Shown: positions 1 to 4,925, numbered from the stretch's first letter. The stretch is 8,833 bases of DNA from a bacterium (GCA_024224995.1 JAAENB010000712.1:1-8833); one strand, 5' to 3'. The notes: generated by a model from the letters alone, not told the origin. A program made the numbers and translations.

Positions 1-325
1 AAACAGAGCCTGTTCCCGGAAGATGTTATCCGGGGTTTTGCTCTGTTGCCCTATGGGGTTAAAACCCCGGGCTGATATGGGCTCATTTCCAAAAATTCTT
101 GCGCCCCCTCTGGGGGTTGGGGGGCCGATGGAAACAGACCCCGGTATCGACATAGTTTCTTCCGTATTTTTCCCCGTTCGACGGGGTCAACACTCTCAAG
201 AAATTCTTTTTAGACAGGGCCGGTTTCCGGGAAGAGAGACGTTGCATGCAACGCCTTTACGGGTTGGTTTTCGAAGATATTCTCCCGGAGCCATGCTCTG
301 TCTCACGGGGTTGAAAACTTAAATT
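1..325. repeat. Structured intergenic hairpin/repeat array
   Basis: No convincing gene lies here; the stretch is a run of GC-rich inverted repeats. One hairpin has outer arms AACAGAGC (2-9) and GCTCTGTT (40-47) and inner arms CCCGGA (15-20) and TCCGGG (29-34). A related, larger one has AGACAGGGC (212-220) opposite GCTCTGTCT (295-303), an inner TCCGGGA/TCCCGGA pair, and the palindrome GTTGCATGCAAC near its tip. Between them are short C-run/G-run hairpins at 49-58, 104-116 and 172-186. Three of the G-runs (55-58, 183-186, 307-310) are followed by GTTAAAAC, GTCAACAC or GTTGAAAAC. The 5' flanks of the two large hairpins also align (ACAGAGCCTGTTCCCGGAAGA against ACAGGGCCGGTTTCCGGGAAGA), so they look like diverged copies of one unit. 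The function is unknown; it may be a dispersed repeat, or the 3' end of an upstream transcript. Confidence 0.5.
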
Positions 326-351
326 CAGTTAAGATGCAATATTTTGATGAG

Positions 352-367
352 TGGCATGAAACTTGCA
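352..367 (+). promoter_or_regulatory. Sigma-54 (RpoN) promoter
   Basis: TGGCATG-AAAC-TTGCA matches the sigma-54 consensus TGGCAYG-N4-TTGCW exactly. The invariant GG (353-354) and GC (365-366) are separated by the required 10 nt. Counting C366 as -12 puts the start site near 378 and leaves a 5' untranslated region of about 53 nt before the lipoprotein ATG. Sigma-54 promoters need an AAA+ enhancer-binding activator. No activator site could be identified, although the hairpin array just upstream occupies the place where one would sit. Confidence 0.8.
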
Positions 368-430
368 TATCTATATAAGGGTGGTCTTTGCCTGCCATTT
401 TAATTAAAACTATTAAGGAGAATTAGAGTT

Positions 431-1402
431 ATGAAAAAAATTTTTAGTCTGTGTTTATTTATGTGTATCGCATTTTCAGGGTGTGAAGCCGGTCTTACCA
501 GTAATAGGGATTCCTCTTCCGGTGACCAGGAAAATTCGGGATTCAGCTTTTCCGACCTTTATTCCAGAATGACTTCAATGGAAACCAGGAATAACGAGCA
601 AGACAATACAATCGCCTTACTGGAAGGCAGTGACCTGGATACCCGCTTTAATAACCTGGAAACCGCAGTTACGGGTGACGAAGGCTTGAGCAGCAAGGTC
701 AGCTCTCTTGAAGGCTCAATGAGCACCTGGACCGATGTGTATAATGGCAGCATCCTGCTTTCCAATACCACGGGGAATGCCTGGGGCTACGGTATCACAA
801 TAGCTGCTAACGGCGGGTGGGCTCGCGGCTTTAACTTTCTCGATTCTTCAAACAAGGTTGTGGGTGGATTTTGCGCCGGCGGTGTAAACGATACTCTCTC
901 AGCTTTGTATATTGGAGATGTCAATGATCCGGCAAATCCCTGGGTTCTCTTTAATCCAGACGGTTCCATTTCTAGTAAAGGTATAATCCACGCCAGTGGT
1001 GAACTTCTAACTTCCGATAAACGATACAAAAAAAATATCACCCAAATTGACTCCCCTCTTAAAAAGGTTCTCCAACTCCGCGGGGTATACTACAACTGGC
1101 GTGCCAATGAGTTTAAGAACAAGTCCTTTAGCAAGAAAAGACAAATCGGTTTTATTGCCCAGGAAGTTGAACCCGTGCTCCCTGAGGTTGTTGCCACCGG
1201 TAAAGACGGGTATAAGTCGCTTTCATACAGCACAATGACTGCTCTCCTGGTGGAAGCCATAAAAGAAATGAAATCACAGAACAACAGCACCATTGCCGCC
1301 CTTAAAAAAGAAAACACCGCGCTTAAACAAAAACTGGCTCATGTCGATATCATTGCAAAACGGGTTGCCCTGCTAGAACAGGTAAACACCTGTAAACGAT
1401 AA
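431..1402 (+). CDS. Lipoprotein with C-terminal Peptidase S74 chaperone domain
   Basis: This is a 323-residue predicted surface lipoprotein built like a miniature phage tail fibre. The N-terminus (MKKIFSLCLFMCIAFSGC) is a lipoprotein signal with the lipidated Cys at residue 18; Phe at -3 is slightly off the usual lipobox. A Ser-rich linker and a probable coiled coil (about 40-105) come next, then a Gly/Asn-rich beta-type segment (about 110-190). From about residue 195 there is a Peptidase S74 intramolecular chaperone domain: the SDKRYKKN motif gives the Ser195/Lys200 dyad with the family's spacing of five, and GFIAQEVEPVLPEVV is characteristic. A second coiled coil ends the protein (about 280-315). 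In known S74 proteins this domain drives trimer folding and then cuts itself off just before the Ser, which here would release about 129 residues. Start: AAGGAG (415-420) lies 10 nt upstream. A sigma-54 promoter precedes the gene. The S74 assignment is firm; the biological role (adhesin, appendage or phage-derived fibre) is inference. Confidence 0.88.
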   Translation: MKKIFSLCLFMCIAFSGCEAGLTSNRDSSSGDQENSGFSFSDLYSRMTSMETRNNEQDNTIALLEGSDLDTRFNNLETAVTGDEGLSSKVSSLEGSMSTWTDVYNGSILLSNTTGNAWGYGITIAANGGWARGFNFLDSSNKVVGGFCAGGVNDTLSALYIGDVNDPANPWVLFNPDGSISSKGIIHASGELLTSDKRYKKNITQIDSPLKKVLQLRGVYYNWRANEFKNKSFSKKRQIGFIAQEVEPVLPEVVATGKDGYKSLSYSTMTALLVEAIKEMKSQNNSTIAALKKENTALKQKLAHVDIIAKRVALLEQVNTCKR

Positions 1403-1424
1403 AACCGGGATTATAGTTTATGGT

Positions 1425-1596
1425 GGGAGCAGTTTAATCTTTTAGGATTCATAACGATGTCAGGAAATTAGTCCCTGCTTTCCGGAACAGGAGCCAGGAC
1501 GGCGACGCCCAGGCGCAAAACAGGACGTTTTTTCGACTGGGTGAAGGAAAGCAGGGGCTAATTTCCAAGCGCACCCTAAAAGATTAAGCTGCTCCC
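1425..1596. mobile_element. 172-bp MITE-like element with 9-bp target duplication
   Basis: The element begins GGGAGCAG and ends CTGCTCCC. Its 22-bp terminal arms (1425-1446 and 1575-1596) match at all but one position. A second, inner pair of 21-bp arms (1463-1483 and 1546-1566) also has a single mismatch, and both mismatches are T opposite G, so an RNA copy could still pair throughout. The direct repeat GTTTATGGT lies directly outside both ends (1416-1424 and 1597-1605), as expected for a target-site duplication. No protein is encoded, so movement would need a transposase supplied in trans. The 62-nt tip contains GGAACAGGAGCCAGGACGGCG, a motif found again at 4229-4251 in inverse orientation. 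As a near-perfect hairpin 22 bp after the lipoprotein stop it could also serve as that gene's 3' end. Confidence 0.8.
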
Positions 1597-1629
1597 GTTT
1601 ATGGTGAATTCCATTATATCATTTTTTGC

Positions 1630-1657
1630 TTGATACCCGGTAAAAATATGCTATAAT
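1630..1657 (+). promoter_or_regulatory. Sigma-70 promoter with extended -10
   Basis: TTGATA (1630-1635) and TATAAT (1652-1657) are 16 nt apart, and TG at 1649-1650 makes an extended -10 (TGCTATAAT). The -10 is a perfect match and the -35 has one mismatch. Transcription should start near 1664, about 28 nt before the ATG at 1692. The promoter lies just outside the mobile element, which ends at 1596. Confidence 0.8.
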
Positions 1658-1691
1658 GCTATTCACTATCCTAATAAACAAGGAGCTCAAC

Positions 1692-2654
1692 ATGAACTAT
1701 CCCCAAAAAATACGCACCACTTTCATAATATGCATAGCCCTGCTCCCCTTCGTATTACAGGCAGACCCGCATAACAACAAAAAAAACATAGTCTTCGTTA
1801 CCAAAACGGTAAACCGCGTTGTTCACGGAGACTGGATATTAGGAGGATCCAATACCGATACCCTGTACAAACGGAATGACACGTCCGGGAAAGGTCTCTA
1901 TGGAATGTACTTACAAAAATCCATTGTTTCTACGCTTCGGAATAAACTGGTAAACGAATATATTACTCCCGGCGGCACCTTCGGCAATAAAAAAAACGAT
2001 CCCAGGGACGCGGCAATTATTACCGCTGTTAAAACCTCGGTGAATAAGCTGTATATGCATGTTCCCAAACTCAGATACAAAAAAGACCATAAAGGGCTTC
2101 CCGTATACGAACTCAAAGGATGGTCTTCAACGAAATTGACTGCCGGGAATAAACCCTCTATTGAAAAATTCATGAGCCTCCTTTTAGCCGGTGCCCATTT
2201 CGTGATCCTGGAGCCGGCAACTCCCCTGCTCAACAACGTCACCGCTCTTACGGACAGCGGGGTAAATAAAAAACATTCCCATTACGCCCAGACCAGCGGT
2301 GCCAGGGTCTTCCCCTCAATTACCTGGGCCGCTCACGATCCCGCGCCCATTATTTGCGCGCTCCTGGTAGACAAAGTCATGGTTCAAGCCGCGAACAAAG
2401 GCACCTTCTTTCAACTGGAAGGATGGCCCTATCATTCCGGGTCCGGCACTACTGACCTTGTAATGCACGGCATTGATTTTTTGGTCCACAGCAAAAGCTA
2501 CTGGAATATCTCCACCTATGGCAGGTCACCCTATAGTGAAAAACGTGGAACCACCATATTTATTACGAAAAGCAAAACTGCCCCGAAAGCCGCTGTTATT
2601 GCTCCCCTCTTTAAAAAAGGTTGGGATACATACTGTATTGAAAAAAGAAAATAA
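1692..2654 (+). CDS. Secreted protein of unknown function
   Basis: I do not recognise this 320-residue protein. The ATG at 1692 has AAGGAG at 1680-1685 with a 6-nt gap. An in-frame ATG at 1656 overlaps the promoter's TATAAT and cannot be in the transcript. Residues 1-24 form a classical signal peptide: Lys6 and Arg8, a hydrophobic stretch TTFIICIALLPFVL, and a likely cut after Leu-Gln-Ala24. There is no lipobox Cys and no later membrane segment, so the mature protein of about 296 residues is predicted to be periplasmic or exported. It is basic and aromatic-rich. Recognisable local patterns include FVTKTVNRVVHGDWILGG near the mature N-terminus and GTFFQLEGWPYHSGSGTTDL in the C-terminal third. 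No cofactor-binding or catalytic signature could be assigned. The promoter is strong and the gene appears monocistronic. A half copy of the repeat family begins one base after the stop codon. Confidence 0.75.
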   Translation: MNYPQKIRTTFIICIALLPFVLQADPHNNKKNIVFVTKTVNRVVHGDWILGGSNTDTLYKRNDTSGKGLYGMYLQKSIVSTLRNKLVNEYITPGGTFGNKKNDPRDAAIITAVKTSVNKLYMHVPKLRYKKDHKGLPVYELKGWSSTKLTAGNKPSIEKFMSLLLAGAHFVILEPATPLLNNVTALTDSGVNKKHSHYAQTSGARVFPSITWAAHDPAPIICALLVDKVMVQAANKGTFFQLEGWPYHSGSGTTDLVMHGIDFLVHSKSYWNISTYGRSPYSEKRGTTIFITKSKTAPKAAVIAPLFKKGWDTYCIEKRK

Positions 2655-2655
2655 C

Positions 2656-2695
2656 GGGAGTAGTTTATTTTTCAGGTGCGCTCGGGAATAAGTCT
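2656..2695. repeat. Half copy (remnant) of the palindromic repeat family
   Basis: This begins GGGAGTAG, like the terminal GGGAGCAG of the 172-bp element. Aligned with the reverse complement of that element's right end, it matches for about 40 nt with a few transitions and one 2-nt gap. The best-kept part is GGTGCGCTCGGGAATAAGTC, shared with 1567-1580 (inverse) and 4196-4215. The opposite arm is missing, so this is a solo end. It lies between the stop codon of the secreted protein and the asd leader promoter. Confidence 0.65.
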
Positions 2696-2720
2696 GAAAT
2701 ACAAAAAATTAAAAAAATAT

Positions 2721-2748
2721 TTGACAGAAACCATTGCGCAACTAGAGT
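2721..2748 (+). promoter_or_regulatory. Probable sigma-70 promoter of the asd leader
   Basis: TTGACA (2721-2726) is a perfect -35. TAGAGT (2743-2748), 16 nt downstream, is a 4-of-6 match to the -10 consensus. The -35 lies next to an A/T-rich stretch (2701-2720) that could act as an UP-like element. The start site would be near 2755, about 38 nt before the leader peptide ATG. A modest -10 is plausible for a promoter whose output is set mainly by attenuation. Confidence 0.55.
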
Positions 2749-2792
2749 GCCCAAACTTAATTGAACAAAAATTTAACAAGGAAAAATTTCTA

Positions 2793-2900
2793 ATGATTCG
2801 CAACTATACGCAAAATACTTTCAAAACAACGACGTACACATACACCACAACAGGTGTACATACTAATATTTTGCAGTGGCGATTATATACTCTTTTATAA
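2793..2900 (+). CDS. Threonine-rich attenuator leader peptide
   Basis: This is a 35-residue ORF with its own ribosome binding site, AAGGA (2778-2782), 10 nt before the ATG. Eleven of 35 residues are Thr. Codons 12-20 read TTTYTYTTT, so seven of nine are Thr, using ACA, ACG and ACC codons. The peptide then continues GVHTNILQWRLYTLL and stops at 2898-2900. Its product is unlikely to matter; the sensor is the speed at which the ribosome crosses the Thr run. The composition parallels the E. coli thr leader peptide, but without that peptide's Ile codons, so the signal should be threonyl-tRNA alone. Translation would be coupled to the alternative RNA stems that overlap codons 6-30 and to the terminator just before asd. 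An in-frame ATG at 2676 is ignored because it lies upstream of the promoter, inside the repeat remnant. Confidence 0.85.
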   Translation: MIRNYTQNTFKTTTYTYTTTGVHTNILQWRLYTLL

Positions 2901-2962
2901 AAATAGCGTAACAACAGCGATTTAAAAAAGCCCGTCTCTGCAAAACAGAGACGGGCTTTTTT
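2810..2962 (+). promoter_or_regulatory. Threonine attenuator: alternative RNA stems upstream of asd
   Basis: Three competing pairings can be read directly. The 1:2 stem joins GCAAAATA (2810-2817) to TATTTTGC (2867-2874), 8 bp perfect. It encloses a small hairpin, TACACC/GGTGTA (2841-2846/2853-2858). The 2:3 antiterminator joins TTTTGCAGTGGCG (2869-2881) to CGTCTCTGCAAAA (2933-2945): 12 of 13 positions pair, one of them G-U. The 3:4 stem is the terminator. A ribosome stalled at Thr codons 12-20 (2826-2852) would break 1:2 but leave 2869 onward free, allowing 2:3 to form and transcription to read into asd. With ample charged tRNA-Thr the ribosome runs through segment 2 and the terminator wins. 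A ribosome at the stop codon would cover only the end of segment 2, so release and refolding of 1:2 may matter here more than in the trp model. Confidence 0.8.
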
Positions 2963-2965
2963 TTT
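2924..2965 (+). terminator. Intrinsic terminator of the asd attenuator
   Basis: AGCCCGTCTCTG pairs perfectly with CAGAGACGGGCT across a CAAAA loop (2941-2945). The stem is extended by six A-T pairs and followed by an uninterrupted T run to 2965. It ends 38 nt before the asd start codon and so lies inside the asd leader transcript. Because of the A run on its left it could also work in the reverse direction, but no minus-strand gene ends here. Confidence 0.92.
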
Positions 2966-3003
2966 ATTTTTTAAATAAAAATTTCAAACTGGAGGTACAT
3001 ATC

Positions 3004-4092
3004 ATGAAAAACAAAATCAAAGTCGGTGTTATTGGCGCTACCGGGATGGTGGGGCAGAATTATATTCGCTTACTGGATGGGCACCCCTGGTTCGACCTGT
3101 GTTATGTTGCCGCGTCTCCGCGGTCCGCGGGTAAGACCTACAAAGAAGCTGTTGCAGGGCGGTGGCTTATGGATGGGCCGGTGCCGGAGCAGGTTGCGGA
3201 CCGTATTGTTCAGGATGCCGGGGACGTGGGCCTGGCCGCGGAGCACTGTGCTGCTGTTTTTTCCGCGGTGAGCCTTGAAAAAGAAGCCGTGCGGGAGCTT
3301 GAAACAGACTATGCCCGTCACGGGTTAGGAGTTATTTCCAATAACTCCGCGCACCGGTATACCGGGGATGTCCCCATACTTATTCCCGAGATAAATCCCC
3401 ATCATGTTGCGGTGCTGGAGTTTCAAAAGCAGGCGCATGGGTTTCAAAATGGATTTATTACGGTTAAACCAAATTGCAGCATACAGAGCTATATGATTCC
3501 CATCCACGCGCTGCGGCAGGCCGGGTTCCCGGTAAACAGGGTTATGGTTACCACGATCCAGTCCATGTCCGGTGCCGGGTATCCCGGTCCTTCGGGGCTC
3601 GATATGGTAGACAATATTATTCCCTTTATTCCGGGGGAAGATGAAAAATCGGAAGAGGAGCCAAAGAAAATATTCGGGCACCTTGAAGACGGGCAAATTG
3701 CTGCCGACACTTCTATGGCTCTTTCGGCGCAATGCAACAGGGGGCCCATTATCGACGGACACCTGGCCAGTGTGAGTATTGGATTTGAGAACGCGGTGCC
3801 CGGGAAAGACGAGCTTGCTGCTGTTTGGAAAGAGTTTAAATCTTATGCCGTTGAAAAGGGTCTGCCGTCGGCACCGGACCCGGCGATAATTTATTTTGAA
3901 GAAAACAACCGGCCGCAGCCGCGAAAGGACAGGAACGCGGGGAATGGGATGGCGGTGTCCGTGGGGAGGCTTAAAAGTTGTAGTGTGCTTGATTACCGTT
4001 TTGTGGGGCTGTCGCATAATACGGTGCGGGGGGCCGCGGGTGGGGCTATTCTTATGGCGGAGCTTGTGGTGGCAGAGGGGTATTTAGCTTAG
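3004..4092 (+). CDS. asd: Aspartate-semialdehyde dehydrogenase
   Basis: This 362-residue cytoplasmic enzyme reduces L-aspartyl-4-phosphate with NADPH to L-aspartate 4-semialdehyde, the branch point to lysine/diaminopimelate, threonine and methionine. The N-terminal Rossmann motif GATGMVGQ starts at Gly11. The catalytic Cys is C158 in VKPNCSIQS, and the active-site His is H253 in IDGHLASVSIGFEN. The C-terminal RGAAGGAILMAE (from about 342) is characteristic. Length and motifs fit the archaeal/fungal-like branch of the family rather than the enteric branch. The ATG has GGAGG at 2991-2995 with an 8-nt gap. The gene stands alone behind a threonine-type attenuator, so expression should rise when charged tRNA-Thr is scarce. 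The coding strand is clearly richer in G and C than the two genes to its left. All key residues are present and no frameshift is seen. Confidence 0.95.
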   Translation: MKNKIKVGVIGATGMVGQNYIRLLDGHPWFDLCYVAASPRSAGKTYKEAVAGRWLMDGPVPEQVADRIVQDAGDVGLAAEHCAAVFSAVSLEKEAVRELETDYARHGLGVISNNSAHRYTGDVPILIPEINPHHVAVLEFQKQAHGFQNGFITVKPNCSIQSYMIPIHALRQAGFPVNRVMVTTIQSMSGAGYPGPSGLDMVDNIIPFIPGEDEKSEEEPKKIFGHLEDGQIAADTSMALSAQCNRGPIIDGHLASVSIGFENAVPGKDELAAVWKEFKSYAVEKGLPSAPDPAIIYFEENNRPQPRKDRNAGNGMAVSVGRLKSCSVLDYRFVGLSHNTVRGAAGGAILMAELVVAEGYLA

Positions 4093-4110
4093 ACGGTTTT
4101 GTCGGGGTGA

Positions 4111-4130
4111 CGCGGCGCTTACGCGCCGCG
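4111..4130. repeat. GC-rich hairpin downstream of asd
   Basis: CGCGGCGC and GCGCCGCG pair perfectly around a TTAC loop, 18 nt after the asd stop. There is no T run, so it is not a standard intrinsic terminator, though it could protect or pause the asd transcript end. It is the first of three palindromes in a row. Confidence 0.6.
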
Positions 4131-4134
4131 GAGA

Positions 4135-4171
4135 GAGGGGGTTGAAGGGGCTGTGCCCCTTCAACCCCCTC
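4135..4171. repeat. Perfect 17-bp hairpin with 3-nt loop
   Basis: A run of five Gs, TTGAA, GGGGC (4137-4151) pairs without mismatch with GCCCC, TTCAA and five Cs (4155-4169) across the loop TGT. An A-T and a G-C pair extend the stem at its base. No T run follows. It is either a 3'-end structure for asd or a dispersed palindromic repeat; the sequence alone does not decide. Confidence 0.65.
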
Positions 4172-4177
4172 CACTTG

Positions 4178-4291
4178 CTTGCAGAAAATTTTGTTGGTGC
4201 GGTTGGGAATAAGCCTGATCTTTCCTCCGCCATCCGTGGCTCCTGCTCCGGAAAGATCAGGCTTATTCCCGGACAGAGTTTTTGATGCAAG
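4178..4291. repeat. Second member of the palindromic repeat family
   Basis: The core is a perfect 21-bp stem (4205-4225 with 4250-4270) around a 24-nt loop. The stem starts GGGAATAAGCCTGATC and ends TTTCC. The loop (TCCGCCATCCGTGGCTCC, then TGCTCC) is the reverse complement of the tip motif in the 172-bp element with few changes. The left flank GGTGCGGTTGGGAATAAGCC repeats the motif seen in the other two copies. Outer CTTGCA (4178-4183) and TGCAAG (4286-4291) may mark the ends, but no target duplication flanks them. No ORF is present. Confidence 0.65.
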
Positions 4292-4298
4292 AAGAGAT

Positions 4299-4328
4299 AA
4301 AGAGAGAGAGAGAAAAAAAAAGAAAAAA
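4299..4328 (+). repeat. Polypurine tract with GA microsatellite
   Basis: Thirty bases of A and G only, starting with about six GA dinucleotides and ending in A runs, lie about 40 nt upstream of the HD-domain gene. Slippage could vary its length. It sits where a promoter or 5' leader would be, but no clear -35/-10 pair was found in 4292-4367. Confidence 0.5.
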
Positions 4329-4367
4329 TATTGTTGATAAAAAAAATAAGGGATGTAGGGTAGTGAA

Positions 4368-4895
4368 ATGAATGAACTGATAGTGAGTATGTTTGATATA
4401 CATCCGGAAACGGGGTTGGAACGTGAGATATGTGAGGATGAGGATATAATAGAAGGGATGATGTGGGGGGAGCCGCGGAGCGGTCATCCGGAAGGGGAAG
4501 TTGGGTGGCATGTGCGGGATGTATTGGAAAATATTGACCGGTGGTATGGGGATGATCCGGACCGGGAACGGCTGCGCCTGGCCGCATTGGTTCATGATAC
4601 TTTTAAATGCGAGGCGAAATTGAACGGACAGGATCACGCGAGAGTGGCAGCGGGTTTCCTGGAAAAATATTCAACAGATAAAGTTCTGCTGACGCTGGTT
4701 GCGCTTCATGATGAGCCGTACCGGGCTTTCCGGAACCGGCACTCCGCACTGGCACAGGCGCGGCTTGGAAAGATTAAAAAAAGGATGGGGCCGGATATTT
4801 CCCTGCTGGTGAAATTCTACCGATGCGACAGCCTGGTTAAAGGGAAAAAGACTGAGCCCTACGGGTGGTTTACGGAAATTATCGCGAAGAGCTGA
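4368..4895 (+). CDS. Stand-alone HD-domain phosphohydrolase
   Basis: This is a 175-residue soluble protein with the metal-ligand pattern of the HD superfamily: H48 (GWHVRDVL), the H76-D77 doublet (ALVHDTFK), H90 (GQDHARVA), H114 (VALHDEP) and D154 (RCDSL). The segment GHPEGEVGWHVRDVL closely resembles the start of the HD domain in bacterial tRNA nucleotidyltransferases (HPEG-D/E-V...H). That similarity suggests phosphatase or phosphodiesterase activity on a nucleotide or RNA end, but the nucleotidyltransferase half is absent here and the substrate is unknown. The usual HDIGK is HDTFK. The start ATG (4368) has only a weak AGGG at 4357-4360; no better start was found. No operon partner exists: asd is separated from it by palindromes, and the next gene is convergent, with 30 nt between the two stop codons. 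Confidence 0.8.
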   Translation: MNELIVSMFDIHPETGLEREICEDEDIIEGMMWGEPRSGHPEGEVGWHVRDVLENIDRWYGDDPDRERLRLAALVHDTFKCEAKLNGQDHARVAAGFLEKYSTDKVLLTLVALHDEPYRAFRNRHSALAQARLGKIKKRMGPDISLLVKFYRCDSLVKGKKTEPYGWFTEIIAKS

Positions 4896-4925
4896 ACTAT
4901 GCTGCTTTTCCCGGGGATACTGTTG

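Noticed and set aside
23..322. Open frame of 99 codons at the left end
   Set aside because: It runs through overlapping inverted repeats, has no ribosome binding site, and its Pro/Gly/Arg-rich translation repeats in step with the DNA repeats. It is best explained as non-coding.
1656..1691. Upstream ATG extending the secreted protein by 12 residues
   Set aside because: It overlaps the TATAAT box and would lie outside the transcript. The ATG at 1692 has a proper ribosome binding site and gives a normal signal peptide.
2676..2792. Longer start for the leader peptide
   Set aside because: That start lies upstream of the TTGACA promoter, within the repeat remnant, and has no ribosome binding site. 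The ATG at 2793 has one and sits correctly relative to the stems.
2755..2960. Lysine riboswitch in the asd leader
   Set aside because: A terminator just before asd first suggested one, but the leader is too short and A-rich for the lysine aptamer, and a Thr-rich peptide with matched alternative stems explains it better.
3325..4017. Minus-strand open frame of 230 codons opposite asd
   Set aside because: It is a shadow of the asd coding sequence with an Arg/His/Pro-heavy composition. The plus strand carries all expected catalytic motifs.
4169..4300. Target duplication around the second repeat copy
   Set aside because: No matching direct repeat was found outside either the 21-bp stem or the outer CTTGCA/TGCAAG pair.
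4292..4367. Promoter for the HD gene
   Set aside because: TTGATA occurs at 4334-4339, but no -10 at usable spacing follows before the start codon.
4084..4637. Minus-strand open frames across the asd-HD gap
   Set aside because: They pass through palindromes and the reverse of the purine tract, giving low-complexity Phe/Leu/Ser runs. The plus-strand HD gene covers the rest.
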